A stretch of 43,689 nt of DNA from Halomonas saccharevitans (lineage in GTDB: Bacteria > Pseudomonadota > Gammaproteobacteria > Pseudomonadales > Halomonadaceae): assembly GCF_900116405.1 (NCBI RefSeq), contig NZ_FPAQ01000005.1, positions 78,604 through 122,292 on the forward strand, given 5' to 3'. The notes below the pieces were generated by a model, which was not told the DNA's origin, did not search any database, and saw only the letters and a program-made list of their open reading frames with translations. Below are positions 36,917 through 43,689 of this stretch, piece after piece. The translations under genes and the position numbers were made by a program. Position 1 is the stretch's first letter. Each line of letters begins with the position of its first letter.

Positions 36917-37471
36917 ATGATCCCGACCCGTTACCGCCCGCTGCTGCTGGCCGCCCTGCTCTCGAGCGCGGCGCCGGCGGTGCTCGCCGACGACGATGTC
37001 GATCGTGTCTTTGGCTGGGTGGAGAAGGCGACGCTGGAACCCTGGGGCGTCGAGGTGAAGGCCAAGCTCGACAGCGGCGCCCTGACCTCGTCGCTGGACG
37101 CCCGCAATATCGAGACCTTCGAGAAGGAGGGCGACGACTGGGTGCGCTTTCGCCTGAAACTCGAGGACGAGGCCAGCGGTGAGACCTTCACCGAGCGCAT
37201 GGAGCTGCCGCTCTACCGCGACCTACGGGTGCGTGGCGCCGGCGGCGTGGACGAGCGGCCGGTGGTGCTGATGAACGTCTGCCTGGGCGATACCGTCTAC
37301 GAGGAGCAGTTCAGCCTGCGTGATCGCGAGGAGATGAACTACCCGCTGCTGCTCGGGCGCCGCTCCATCGGCCACCTCGGCCTGCTCGACGTGCGCGAGA
37401 CCTTCCTCACCGAGCCCGACTGCGACGACGACGCCCCCTTCGTGCCCCACGATCCCGACGAGGCAGAGTAG
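36917..37471 (+). CDS. Periplasmic retropepsin-like protein (ATP-dependent zinc protease family)
   Basis: The 184-aa protein has a signal peptide (LLLAALLSSAAPAVLA, cleavage near residue 24). The retropepsin-like motif is KAKLDSGALTSSLDA with Asp52-Ser-Gly-Ala, followed by DRVFGWVE-type strands and LLLGRRSIGHLGLLDV. It belongs to the PF05618-type family misnamed ATP-dependent zinc protease, related to RimB and RloA; no ATP or zinc motif is visible. It starts 20 nt after mltB with a GGAGGTGATC SD, so it is probably co-transcribed and may process cell-envelope proteins. The acidic C-terminus (DDDAPFVPHDPDEAE) suits a halophile periplasm. Confidence 0.87.
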   Translation: MIPTRYRPLLLAALLSSAAPAVLADDDVDRVFGWVEKATLEPWGVEVKAKLDSGALTSSLDARNIETFEKEGDDWVRFRLKLEDEASGETFTERMELPLYRDLRVRGAGGVDERPVVLMNVCLGDTVYEEQFSLRDREEMNYPLLLGRRSIGHLGLLDVRETFLTEPDCDDDAPFVPHDPDEAE

Positions 37472-37488
37472 CGCCGCTGTTACCCCCT

Positions 37489-37518
37489 CGCGGCCGGGCC
37501 CGGACGGGCTCGGCCGCG
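37489..37518. terminator. Bidirectional terminator between the protease-family gene and rsmE
   Basis: A 13-bp stem with one G-U pair, CGCGGCCG plus GGCCC (37489-37501) against GGGCT plus CGGCCGCG (37506-37518), lies between the convergent genes. There is no T-run, so termination efficiency is uncertain. Confidence 0.6.
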
Positions 37519-37530
37519 TCAACACTCGAC

Positions 37531-38244
37531 TCAGAAGAGCCGGGCGAGCAGCGCGGTGACCGCGGTCTCCACCCGCAGGATGCGCGGCCCCAGGTGAATG
37601 CCCTGGCAGCCGGCCTCGAGCAGTCGCTCCACCTCCCAGGGAATGAAGCCGCCCTCCGGCCCCACCAGCAGCACCGCCGGCTCGTCGAGCCCGCGGGGGC
37701 AGTCGTCGGGCATGCCCGGGTGCGCCACCAGGCCGCGCCGCCCCGCGAGCAGCCCCGGCAGCCTGTCCTCGACGAAGGGGCGAAAGCCCTTGGCCAGTGT
37801 CACCTCGGGCAGCCGGGTGTCGCGGGCCTGCTCCAGGCCCAGCACCAGGTGGCGGTGGATCTTCTCGTCGTCGAGCTCCGGCGACTGCCAGTAGCTCTTC
37901 TCCACGCGACGGGTATTGAGCAGGGTGATCTGCTTTACGCCCAGGGCGGTGACGTGCTCCAGGCTGCGCGCCAGCATTCGCGGACGCGGCAGGGCGAGCA
38001 CCAGGTGGACCGGCAGCGAAGGCGGCGCCGGCTGATCCAGCGCGGAGACATCGAAGCACGCCTCGTGGTCGTCGAGGCTCAGCAGCTCGCCGCGCCCCAG
38101 CGCCCCTCCCGCGATGCCCAGCGTCAGGGTGTCCCCGGGGTGAGCACGATGGACCTCGCGCAGGTGCGCCAGGCGGCGCGGGTCGCGAACCCGGGCCAGG
38201 CGATGGTTCTCGACGTCCTCGGGGGAGAGCAGGATCAGGTTCAT
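37531..38244 (-). CDS. rsmE: 16S rRNA (uracil1498-N3)-methyltransferase
   Basis: This 237-aa SPOUT methyltransferase modifies U1498 of 16S rRNA in the decoding region. It has an N-terminal PUA-like domain (LRVHRAHPGDTL-type segment), then the knot with LALPRPRMLARSLEHVTALGVKQI, VLLVGPEGGFIPWEVE and LGPRILRVETAVTALLA. ATG 38244 (MNLILLSPEDV) is preferred to the longer frame from 38328. It is divergent from phaR. Confidence 0.95.
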   Translation of the reverse strand: MNLILLSPEDVENHRLARVRDPRRLAHLREVHRAHPGDTLTLGIAGGALGRGELLSLDDHEACFDVSALDQPAPPSLPVHLVLALPRPRMLARSLEHVTALGVKQITLLNTRRVEKSYWQSPELDDEKIHRHLVLGLEQARDTRLPEVTLAKGFRPFVEDRLPGLLAGRRGLVAHPGMPDDCPRGLDEPAVLLVGPEGGFIPWEVERLLEAGCQGIHLGPRILRVETAVTALLARLF

Positions 38245-38356
38245 GGCGCCTCGCCGTGTTTGAGACTGAATAGGGGCTATGCCTTGCATGGATGGTGTCG
38301 CGGTGCACAATAGCGTTACGGGGGGCAACCGCCCTCATCGGACAAGGAGCAGCGCC

Positions 38357-38821
38357 GTGCGCGTGATTCGCAAGTATGCCAACCGCAGGCTCTATGATAC
38401 CGAACAGAGCCGCTACGTGACCCTCGAGGATCTGCGCGGCCTGATCATCGACGAGGTGCCCTTCAGGGTCGAGGATGCCAAGAGCGGCGAGGACCTGACC
38501 CGCACCATCCTGCTGTCGATCATCATCGAGCAGGAGCAGGCCGACGGCGACGCCCAGGTGTTCTCCAACGACCTGCTGGCGCAGTTCATCCGGGTCTACG
38601 ACATGGCCCAGCCGTTGCCCCTGTCACGCTATCTGGAGCAGGGCACCAAACTGATGCTCGAGCAGCAGCACCGCATGCAGGATCAGTGGCAGCAGGCCAT
38701 GCGCCACTCGCCCATGGAGCTGATGCGCGAGATGGCCGAGGAGAACATGAAGTTCTGGCAGAAGACCATTAACCAGGCCGGCACCCCGAGCGACGACGAC
38801 TCGGGCAAGGGCAAGCCGTAG
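38357..38821 (+). CDS. phaR: Polyhydroxyalkanoate synthesis repressor PhaR
   Basis: The 154-aa protein begins with the very conserved VIRKYANRRLYDTEQSRYVTLEDLRGLI DNA-binding domain, followed by the PHB-accumulation regulatory domain (LLSIIIEQEQ, LLAQFIRVYDMAQPLPLSRYLEQG). PhaR represses phasin and its own gene and is released by binding nascent PHA granules. A Gln/Met-rich helix is present near the C-terminus. The GTG start at 38357 follows AAGGAG (38344-38349); no ATG gives the family N-terminus. PHA synthase and phasin genes are not in the window. Confidence 0.94.
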   Translation: MRVIRKYANRRLYDTEQSRYVTLEDLRGLIIDEVPFRVEDAKSGEDLTRTILLSIIIEQEQADGDAQVFSNDLLAQFIRVYDMAQPLPLSRYLEQGTKLMLEQQHRMQDQWQQAMRHSPMELMREMAEENMKFWQKTINQAGTPSDDDSGKGKP

Positions 38822-38891
38822 GCGGCGCCGCGCGTCGGTTTCTGACATAATGCCGCGACGTTTCTTGCACGGTTCTGAGGTAGTCAAGCGG

Positions 38892-40184
38892 ATGAAGGTC
38901 CTGATCATCGGCGGCGGTGGCCGCGAACACGCCCTGGCCTGGAAGGTCGCCCAGTCACCCCGAGTGGAGACGGTCTTCGTGGCCCCCGGCAATGCCGGCA
39001 CGGCCCTGGAGCCGGGGCTCACCAACGTCGCGATCGGCGTCGACGACCTGGCGGGCCTGGTGGCCTTCGCCCGGGAGGAGGGTGTCGAGCTGACCATCGT
39101 CGGCCCCGAGGCGCCGCTGGTCGAGGGCGTGGTCGACCGCTTCCGCGAGGCGGGCCTGGCGATCTTCGGCCCCACGGCCGGCGCGGCCCAGCTCGAGGGC
39201 TCCAAGGCGTTCACCAAGGACTTCCTGGCCCGTCACGCCATCCCCTCCGCCGACTATCGCACCTTCACCGCGGTGGCGCCGGCCCTCGAGTACCTGGCCG
39301 AGAAGGGCGCGCCCATCGTCATCAAGGCCGACGGCCTGGCGGCCGGCAAGGGCGTGATCGTGGCGATGACCCTCGCCGAGGCCGAGGCGGCGGTGCGCGA
39401 CATGCTCGAGGCCAACGCCTTCGGCGATGCCGGTGCCCGGGTGGTGATCGAGGAGTTCCTGCAGGGCGAGGAGGCGAGCTTCATCGTCATGGTCGACGGC
39501 GAGACCATCCTGCCCATGGCGACCAGTCAGGACCACAAGCGCGCCTTCGATGGCGATGCCGGCCCCAACACCGGCGGCATGGGCGCCTACTCCCCGGCGC
39601 CGGTGGTCACCGACAGCGTTTTCGAGCGCATCATGGCGCGGGTGATCCGCCCCACGGTGCGGGGCATGGCCGAGGAAGGCCACGCCTACACCGGCTTCCT
39701 CTACGCCGGCCTGATGATCGACGCCGAGGGCAACCCCAAGGTGATCGAGTACAACTGCCGCTTCGGCGACCCGGAGACCCAGCCGATCATGCTGCGGCTG
39801 CGCTCCGACCTGGCCGAGCTGTGCCTGGCCGGCGCGCGCGGCGAGCTGGCGGGACTTTCCTGCGATTGGGAACCGCGCCCCGCGGTGGGCGTGGTGCTGG
39901 CCGCCGGCGGCTACCCGGGCAGCTACCGCAAGGGCGATGCCATCGAGGGGCTCGGCGCCGCCGAGGCCACCGGCTGCAAGGTCTTCCACGCCGGCACGGC
40001 CGAGCGGGACGGCCAGGTGGTCACCGCCGGCGGCCGGGTGCTCTGCGTCACGGCGCTGGGCGACGACGTGGCGGCGGCGCGTGACCTGGCCTACCGGGGC
40101 GTCGCCGAGATCCGCTGGCCCGAGGTGCTCTACCGCCGCGACATCGCCCACCGGGCCATCGCCCGTGAACGTGGTGACGCCTGA
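38892..40184 (+). CDS. purD: Phosphoribosylamine-glycine ligase
   Basis: The 430-aa ATP-grasp enzyme (E. coli 429) makes GAR in purine synthesis. It shows MKVLIIGGGGREHALAWK, the ATP-grasp segment APIVIKADGLAAGKGVIVA, HKRAFDGDAGPNTGGMGAYSP and NPKVIEYNCRFGDPETQP. ATG 38892 gives the canonical N-terminus; the frame starting at 38850 adds residues with no counterpart. A CATAAT (38846-38851) could be its -10. purH, often next to purD, is not adjacent downstream. Confidence 0.97.
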   Translation: MKVLIIGGGGREHALAWKVAQSPRVETVFVAPGNAGTALEPGLTNVAIGVDDLAGLVAFAREEGVELTIVGPEAPLVEGVVDRFREAGLAIFGPTAGAAQLEGSKAFTKDFLARHAIPSADYRTFTAVAPALEYLAEKGAPIVIKADGLAAGKGVIVAMTLAEAEAAVRDMLEANAFGDAGARVVIEEFLQGEEASFIVMVDGETILPMATSQDHKRAFDGDAGPNTGGMGAYSPAPVVTDSVFERIMARVIRPTVRGMAEEGHAYTGFLYAGLMIDAEGNPKVIEYNCRFGDPETQPIMLRLRSDLAELCLAGARGELAGLSCDWEPRPAVGVVLAAGGYPGSYRKGDAIEGLGAAEATGCKVFHAGTAERDGQVVTAGGRVLCVTALGDDVAAARDLAYRGVAEIRWPEVLYRRDIAHRAIARERGDA

Positions 40185-40222
40185 GCCCGAGCGATCCCCT
40201 ACAACACGATGCAGGAGCGAGC

Positions 40223-40657
40223 ATGGAGCGTGTCCGACTGAGCTTTCCCGTCGATGAGGTCATGCACCGTCATCCGCTGACGGTACGCATCACCGACATG
40301 AACTACGGTCGCCACCTGGGCCACGATGCGCTGATCTCGCTGCTGCACGAGGCGCGCGTCGCCGCGCTGGCCTCACGAGGGCTCCACGAGTGGGACCTCG
40401 GCGGCTTCCCCTGCGTGGCGGCCGATCTCGCCGTGCAGTATCAGGCCGAGACACGCTGGCCCGATGCGCTGGCGGTGGAGACCGCCATCCCGGCGCCGGC
40501 GCGCAAGGCGATCGGCGTCTACCATCGCATCCTGCGCGAGGCCGACGACGTCACGGTCGCCACCGCCCGGATCAATCTGATGCTGATCGACCCCGCCACC
40601 GGCCGCCCGGTGGCGATCCCCGGGGCCCTGCGCGATACCCTGGCGGGAGCGCGCTGA
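40223..40657 (+). CDS. Hotdog-fold acyl-CoA thioesterase
   Basis: The 144-aa single-domain hotdog protein has HPLTVRITDMNYGRHLGHDALISLLHEARVAAL, in which the D-M-N-Y-G-R-H-L stretch parallels the 4HBT/YbgC-type active-site motif D-x-N-x-H with Asn and Gly retained. A probable role is hydrolysis of acyl-CoA or acyl-ACP; the substrate is unknown. The SD AGGAGCGAGC precedes the ATG. Its TGA overlaps the prkB ATG by one base (TGATG), so the two are expressed together. Confidence 0.82.
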   Translation: MERVRLSFPVDEVMHRHPLTVRITDMNYGRHLGHDALISLLHEARVAALASRGLHEWDLGGFPCVAADLAVQYQAETRWPDALAVETAIPAPARKAIGVYHRILREADDVTVATARINLMLIDPATGRPVAIPGALRDTLAGAR

Positions 40658-41529
40658 TGTCGCGGGAGTATCCGATCATCGCCCTCACCGGCTCCTCCGG
40701 GGCCGGCACTACGACGGTGAAGCGCACCTTCGAGCGGATGTTCGCCCGGGAGGCCGTGCACGCCGCCTACGTCGACGGCGATGCCTTTCACCGCTATACC
40801 CGCCAGGAGCTGGCGCAGATACTTCTCGACGAGCCCGATCGCAAGGACGAGCTCTCCCACTTCGCGGTGGAGGCCAACCTGCTCGACCGGCTCGAGGCGC
40901 TGTTCCGGGAGTATGGCCAGCACGGCAACGGCTCCTTCCGCCACTATATCCATGCCGAAGACAAGCAGATGATCGAGGCCGGCTATCAGGTCGGCACCTT
41001 CACCGAGTGGCAGTCGCTGCCCTGCGGCACCGACCTGCTGTTCTACGAGGGGCTGCACGGGGGGCTCGTGACCGCCGAGCTTGACATCGCCCGCCACGTC
41101 GACCTGCTGGTGGGGGTCGCGCCGACGATGAACCTGGAGTGGATCCAGAAGATCGATCGCGACATGCGCCACCGCGGCTACTCCCAGGAGGCGGTGATCG
41201 ACACCATCCTGGGACGCATGGACGACTACGTGCGCTACATCCAGCCGCAGTTCTCGCGCACCCATATCAACTTCCAGCGGGTGCCCACGGTGGATACCTC
41301 CAACCCCTTCGAGGTCCAGGACATCCCCACCGACGCCGAGTCCTTCGTGGTCATCCGCTTCCGCGATCCCGCGACGGTGGACTTCCCCTACCTGCTGGCG
41401 ATGATCCAGGATGCCTTCATGAGCCGCCCGCACACCCTGGTGGTGCCGGGCTCGCGGCTGTCGCTGGCCATGGAGCTGATCCTCGGCCCATTGGTGCGCC
41501 ACCTGCTGGCCCAGCGGCGCTTTCGCTGA
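40657..41529 (+). CDS. prkB: Phosphoribulokinase-like kinase PrkB
   Basis: The 290-aa P-loop kinase (E. coli PrkB 289) has the loop [10 protein letters not shown] at residues 11-20, in which the usual P-loop Lys is replaced by Thr, as in the PrkB family. [29 protein letters not shown] and [10 protein letters not shown] follow. It would phosphorylate ribulose-5-phosphate or a similar sugar, but no RuBisCO gene is nearby and the physiological role of PrkB in heterotrophs is unclear. It is translationally coupled to the thioesterase gene upstream; hinT follows after 35 nt. Confidence 0.93.
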   Translation: MSREYPIIALTGSSGAGTTTVKRTFERMFAREAVHAAYVDGDAFHRYTRQELAQILLDEPDRKDELSHFAVEANLLDRLEALFREYGQHGNGSFRHYIHAEDKQMIEAGYQVGTFTEWQSLPCGTDLLFYEGLHGGLVTAELDIARHVDLLVGVAPTMNLEWIQKIDRDMRHRGYSQEAVIDTILGRMDDYVRYIQPQFSRTHINFQRVPTVDTSNPFEVQDIPTDAESFVVIRFRDPATVDFPYLLAMIQDAFMSRPHTLVVPGSRLSLAMELILGPLVRHLLAQRRFR

Positions 41530-41564
41530 CGCCGACACCGACCCTCACGCAAGGAGAACCGCCC

Positions 41565-41909
41565 ATGGATTGCCTGTTCTGCAAGATCATCGAGCGCGAG
41601 ATTCCCGCCGATATCGTCTACGAAGACGATCACGTGCTCGCCTTCAACGACATCAATCCCCAGGCGCCGACCCACATGCTGATCGTGCCCAAGCGCCACA
41701 TCGCCACCCTCAACGACATCGAGGAGGAGGGCGACCTGGCGCTGGTGGGGCGTCTGCAGTTCACCGCCGCGAAACTGGCGGCCGAGCAGGGCTTCGCCGA
41801 AGACGGCTATCGGGTGGTGATGAACTGCAACGATCATGGCGGCCAGACCGTCTATCATATCCACATGCACCTGATGGGCGGTCGTCGCTTTACCTGGCCG
41901 GCTGGCTAG
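41565..41909 (+). CDS. hinT: HIT-family purine nucleoside phosphoramidase
   Basis: The 114-aa histidine-triad protein has [25 protein letters not shown], the [14 protein letters not shown] segment and the triad His98-x-His100-x-His102 (in [12 protein letters not shown]). HinT-type enzymes hydrolyse adenosine 5'-phosphoramidates and aminoacyl-adenylates. Cys3 and Cys6 give a partial zinc site as in related HIT proteins. The SD AAGGAG precedes ATG 41565. A GCCGGC inverted repeat spans the stop codon (41897-41914). Confidence 0.95.
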   Translation: MDCLFCKIIEREIPADIVYEDDHVLAFNDINPQAPTHMLIVPKRHIATLNDIEEEGDLALVGRLQFTAAKLAAEQGFAEDGYRVVMNCNDHGGQTVYHIHMHLMGGRRFTWPAG

Positions 41910-41982
41910 CCGGCGCCCTGCGGCCGAGGCCGCGCGCGACCCGGCGTACGACGCATCAGGTGCATTCTCGAGAGATTTCGTC

Positions 41983-42627
41983 ATGACCCGCTCCCTATCC
42001 CGTGCCGACAACCTGATCCACCAGTTCGATACCGTGCTGAGGACCCTGGTGCCCCACGCGGCGACTCCCTCGCGCGTCTCGCCGGCGACCCCGGCGGTGC
42101 ACGACGAGCCGATGAACATGGAGGAGGAGCGTCACGCCGCGGGGCTGATGCGCATCAACCACACCGGCGAGGTGTGCGCCCAGGCGCTCTACCAGGGCCA
42201 GGGGATGACCGCCAAGTTGCCCGAGGTTCGCGGCCAGATGGAGCAGGCCGCCCAGGAGGAGATCGACCACCTGGCCTGGTGCGACGAGCGGCTCCAGGAG
42301 CTCGACGCCCGCCCGAGCCTGCTCAATCCGCTGTTCTACGCGGCCTCCTTCGGCCTGGGCGCCGCGGCGGGCGCCATCGGTGACCAGGTGAGCCTGGGCT
42401 TCGTGGCCGCCACCGAGGAGCAGGTCGGTCATCACCTGGAGGAGCACCTGGTCAAGCTGCCGGCGAGCGATCATCGCTCCCGCGCCGTGCTGCGCCAGAT
42501 GGCCATCGACGAGGCACACCACGCCCAGCTGGCCCTGGAGGCGGGAGGCAGCCGCTTCCCCGCACCGGTCAAGCTCGGCATGAAGCTGATGTCCAAGGTG
42601 ATGACCACCAGCGTCTATCGCGTCTAA
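41983..42627 (+). CDS. coq7: 3-demethoxyubiquinol 3-hydroxylase Coq7
   Basis: The 214-aa carboxylate-bridged di-iron monooxygenase hydroxylates the ubiquinone ring; it replaces UbiF in many proteobacteria. Di-iron ligand motifs are visible as [32 protein letters not shown] (E-x-x-H), [16 protein letters not shown] and [16 protein letters not shown] (E-x-x-H). Two amphipathic membrane-association helices are expected. ATG 41983 has a weak SD (GAGAG). The presence of coq7 implies aerobic ubiquinone synthesis. Confidence 0.95.
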   Translation: MTRSLSRADNLIHQFDTVLRTLVPHAATPSRVSPATPAVHDEPMNMEEERHAAGLMRINHTGEVCAQALYQGQGMTAKLPEVRGQMEQAAQEEIDHLAWCDERLQELDARPSLLNPLFYAASFGLGAAAGAIGDQVSLGFVAATEEQVGHHLEEHLVKLPASDHRSRAVLRQMAIDEAHHAQLALEAGGSRFPAPVKLGMKLMSKVMTTSVYRV

Positions 42628-42664
42628 ACCAGCCTGATCAGTGGATATCGACGGAAGCGGCGCT

Positions 42665-42756
42665 GGGGACAGGTCGTAGAGGGGGTCCGATGCCAGGGAT
42701 GGCATCGGTAGCGCCCAAGGAAGAGTTCACAGCGCCCCCTCGTAGACCTGTCGCCA
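42665..42756 (+). repeat. Structured palindromic intergenic repeat, left copy
   Basis: The element contains an inner hairpin with arms CCGATGCCA (42687-42695) / TGGCATCGG (42700-42708) around a GGGA tetraloop. It also contains outer arms GACAGGTC (42668-42675) / GACCTGTC (42745-42752). Two blocks, CGGTAGCGCCCA (42706-42717) and ACAGCGCCCCCTCG (42729-42742), recur in inverse orientation at 43330-43366 with the same 11-nt spacing. It behaves like a REP/MITE-type extragenic repeat between coq7 and osmC. Confidence 0.8.
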
Positions 42757-42791
42757 GAATAGCCGCGGAGGCGAAAGGCTCCAGTAAGCGC

Positions 42792-43211
42792 CTACTCCTC
42801 GACGATGGTGAAGGAGTGGGTGATCTCCACGCCGCCCTTGACCAGCATGATGGAGGCGCTGCAGTACTTCTCGGCGGAGAGCTCCACGGCGCGGGCCACC
42901 TGCTTCTCCTTCAGGCCGCGGCCGCTGACGGTGAAGTGCACGTGGATCGACGTGAACACGCTGGGCGTGGCGTCGGCGCGTTCGGCCTCGAGGCTCGCCA
43001 CACAGTCGGTCACGTCGGCCCGGGCCTTCTCGAGGATGTTGAGGACGTCGAAGGAGGTGCAGGCGCCCATGCCCATCAGCAGCATCTCCATGGGGCGCGC
43101 GCCGGTGTTGCGGCCGCCGTGGTCGGGCGGGCCGTCGATGACTACGCTGTGGCCGCTGCCGCTCTCGGCAACGAATTGGCGTCCATCGGTCCATTTCACG
43201 CTGGCTTTCAT
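42792..43211 (-). CDS. OsmC-family peroxiredoxin-like protein
   Basis: The 139-aa protein starts MKASVKWTDGRQFVAESGSGHSV and fits the OsmC/YhfA-type family: GARPMEMLLMGMGACTSFDVLNIL holds the first conserved Cys, CVASLEAERA the second, and FTSIHVHFTV follows. These proteins reduce organic hydroperoxides or act as thiol-dependent detoxifiers. The gene is alone on the minus strand, between two inverted copies of an intergenic repeat. Start 43211 has AAGGATG about 11 nt upstream; longer in-frame starts run into the repeat. Confidence 0.92.
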   Translation of the reverse strand: MKASVKWTDGRQFVAESGSGHSVVIDGPPDHGGRNTGARPMEMLLMGMGACTSFDVLNILEKARADVTDCVASLEAERADATPSVFTSIHVHFTVSGRGLKEKQVARAVELSAEKYCSASIMLVKGGVEITHSFTIVEE

Positions 43212-43298
43212 CGGGTCGGCATCCTTCGGTTGAGTTCGGTGACTGCAGGCTCGGCAGCATAGCAGCTGACGAGCGGCGGCTCAGCCTCGTTCGCGGGT

Positions 43299-43387
43299 TC
43301 CGGCGACAGGCCCCGGAGCGCCGGACCGTCGAGGGGGCGCTGTAAACCCGTCCCTGGGCGCTACCGACGCCTTCCTTGGCGTAGACA
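43299..43387 (-). repeat. Structured palindromic intergenic repeat, right copy (inverted)
   Basis: CGAGGGGGCGCTGT (43330-43343) and TGGGCGCTACCG (43355-43366) are the exact reverse complements of the two blocks in the left copy and have the same 11-nt spacing. The terminal hairpin is shorter (ACGCC 43367-43371 / GGCGT 43378-43382), and CGGCGACAGG at 43301-43310 keeps one outer arm. The other outer arm seems to be missing where the IS110-type element begins, so this copy may be interrupted. Confidence 0.75.
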
Positions 43388-43407
43388 TGATGGATTGACC
43401 TGCCCCT

Positions 43408-43433
43408 CCTCAACGTCGTGGGTTACGTTGAGG
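43408..43433 (+). other. Hairpin in the IS110 left end
   Basis: The perfect 9-bp inverted repeat CCTCAACGT / ACGTTGAGG encloses an 8-nt loop (CGTGGGTT). Structured non-coding ends of IS110-family elements can form part of bridge RNA or subterminal recognition sites; the role here is unproven. Confidence 0.6.
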
Positions 43434-43473
43434 TTGGGCAACAACACAGAGCCACTATTGAGGGAGGCAGGTC

Positions 43474-43689
43474 ATGACACAGTCTAACGCAACTCAGCAG
43501 GTCGTTGTGGAGCGCACTGCCGCCGAGCGGCTCAGCGCCGCCAGCGACGTCCATGCCGCCTATATCGGGCTGGATGTGCATAAGGCCAGCATTGCGGTAT
43601 CCATCGCCGAGGCGGGACGGCATGAGCCGGAGTTTCGTGGTGAGATCGCCAATGAGCCCACGGCCATCGACACGCTGATCCGCCAGCTG
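43474..43689 (+). CDS. IS110-family transposase, N-terminal part (cut by window edge)
   Basis: Seventy-two codons are visible: a 29-residue variable leader, then AYIGLDVHKASIAVSIAEAG, in which Asp34 is the first acidic residue of the DEDD (RuvC-like) catalytic domain, and FRGEIANEPTAIDTLIRQL. This is the standard N-terminus of IS110/IS1111-type recombinases. The ATG at 43474 has AGGGAGGCAGG upstream. The reading frame is open to the last base. Whether the gene is intact, and the subgroup, cannot be judged here. Confidence 0.88.
   Translation, partial: MTQSNATQQVVVERTAAERLSAASDVHAAYIGLDVHKASIAVSIAEAGRHEPEFRGEIANEPTAIDTLIRQL

Larger units (their letters stand above)
43390..43689 (+). mobile_element. 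IS110-family insertion sequence, left end (partial)
   Basis: From about 43390 the sequence no longer resembles the repeat copy and leads into an IS110-type transposase gene that runs off the window. The non-coding left end is short (about 85 nt) and holds a 9-bp hairpin, CCTCAACGT (43408-43416) / ACGTTGAGG (43425-43433). The exact outer boundary cannot be fixed without the right end. Confidence 0.7.

Noticed and set aside
38823..38891. Possible PurR operator before purD
   Set aside because: ACGTTTCTTGCA resembles only half of the enterobacterial PurR box and lacks the symmetric partner.

Overview
The window is a GC-rich chromosomal segment of a gammaproteobacterium, most likely a halophile or haloalkaliphile of the Halomonas/Chromohalobacter type. 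This is inferred from the gene set and not from a database match: two complete Mrp-type Na+/H+ antiporter operons side by side, a high-potential iron-sulfur protein, a PHA repressor (phaR), stand-alone prkB, the prkA-yeaH-spoVR module, and an rpsF-rpsR-rplI-dnaB locus without priB. Coding density is high, many genes overlap by 1-8 nt, and almost everything looks like core or conserved chromosome. Only the last ~0.3 kb is clearly mobile.

Layout. 1-2300: tRNA-Asp and a fadH-type 2,4-dienoyl-CoA reductase. 2600-7410: prkA, yeaH and spoVR as one stress/starvation operon. 7500-9512: HiPIP on the minus strand, a stand-alone Lrp-type ligand-binding (RAM) protein and a membrane-anchored DNA/RNA non-specific endonuclease. 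9600-10100: three tandem tRNA-Leu(CAG) genes on the minus strand with their own promoter and terminator. 10165-17233: translation/RNA block, with rnr-rlmB, then rpsF-rpsR-DUF2232 membrane protein-rplI, then dnaB. 17264-18032: two small proteins of unknown function. 18074-21327: a DCC-motif protein and an iron-sulfur (6-4)-type photolyase on the minus strand, divergent from hemH.

21353-33267: two divergent Mrp operons. The minus-strand one is a six-gene set with a fused A/B subunit; the plus-strand one is a seven-gene set with separate A and B. 33423-35552: a DUF2256 micro-protein (51 codons with stop, 50 aa) overlapping a DASH-type cryptochrome/photolyase, followed by a DUF3429 membrane protein. 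35625-38244: a lipoprotein lytic transglycosylase, a retropepsin-like protease-family protein and convergent rsmE. 38357-42627: phaR, purD, a hotdog thioesterase overlapping prkB, hinT and coq7. 42665-43387: osmC lying between two inverted copies of a structured intergenic repeat. 43390-end: the left end and N-terminus of an IS110-family element, cut by the window edge.

The most interesting non-coding signals are a TTGTACAAATG motif shared word for word by the promoter regions of both photolyase loci (and hemH), which suggests common, perhaps light-dependent, control, and the palindromic repeat pair around osmC with an IS110-type element abutting one copy. I see no CRISPR array, prophage or obvious defence system. 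All functional calls come from reading motifs and gene order; no search was run.
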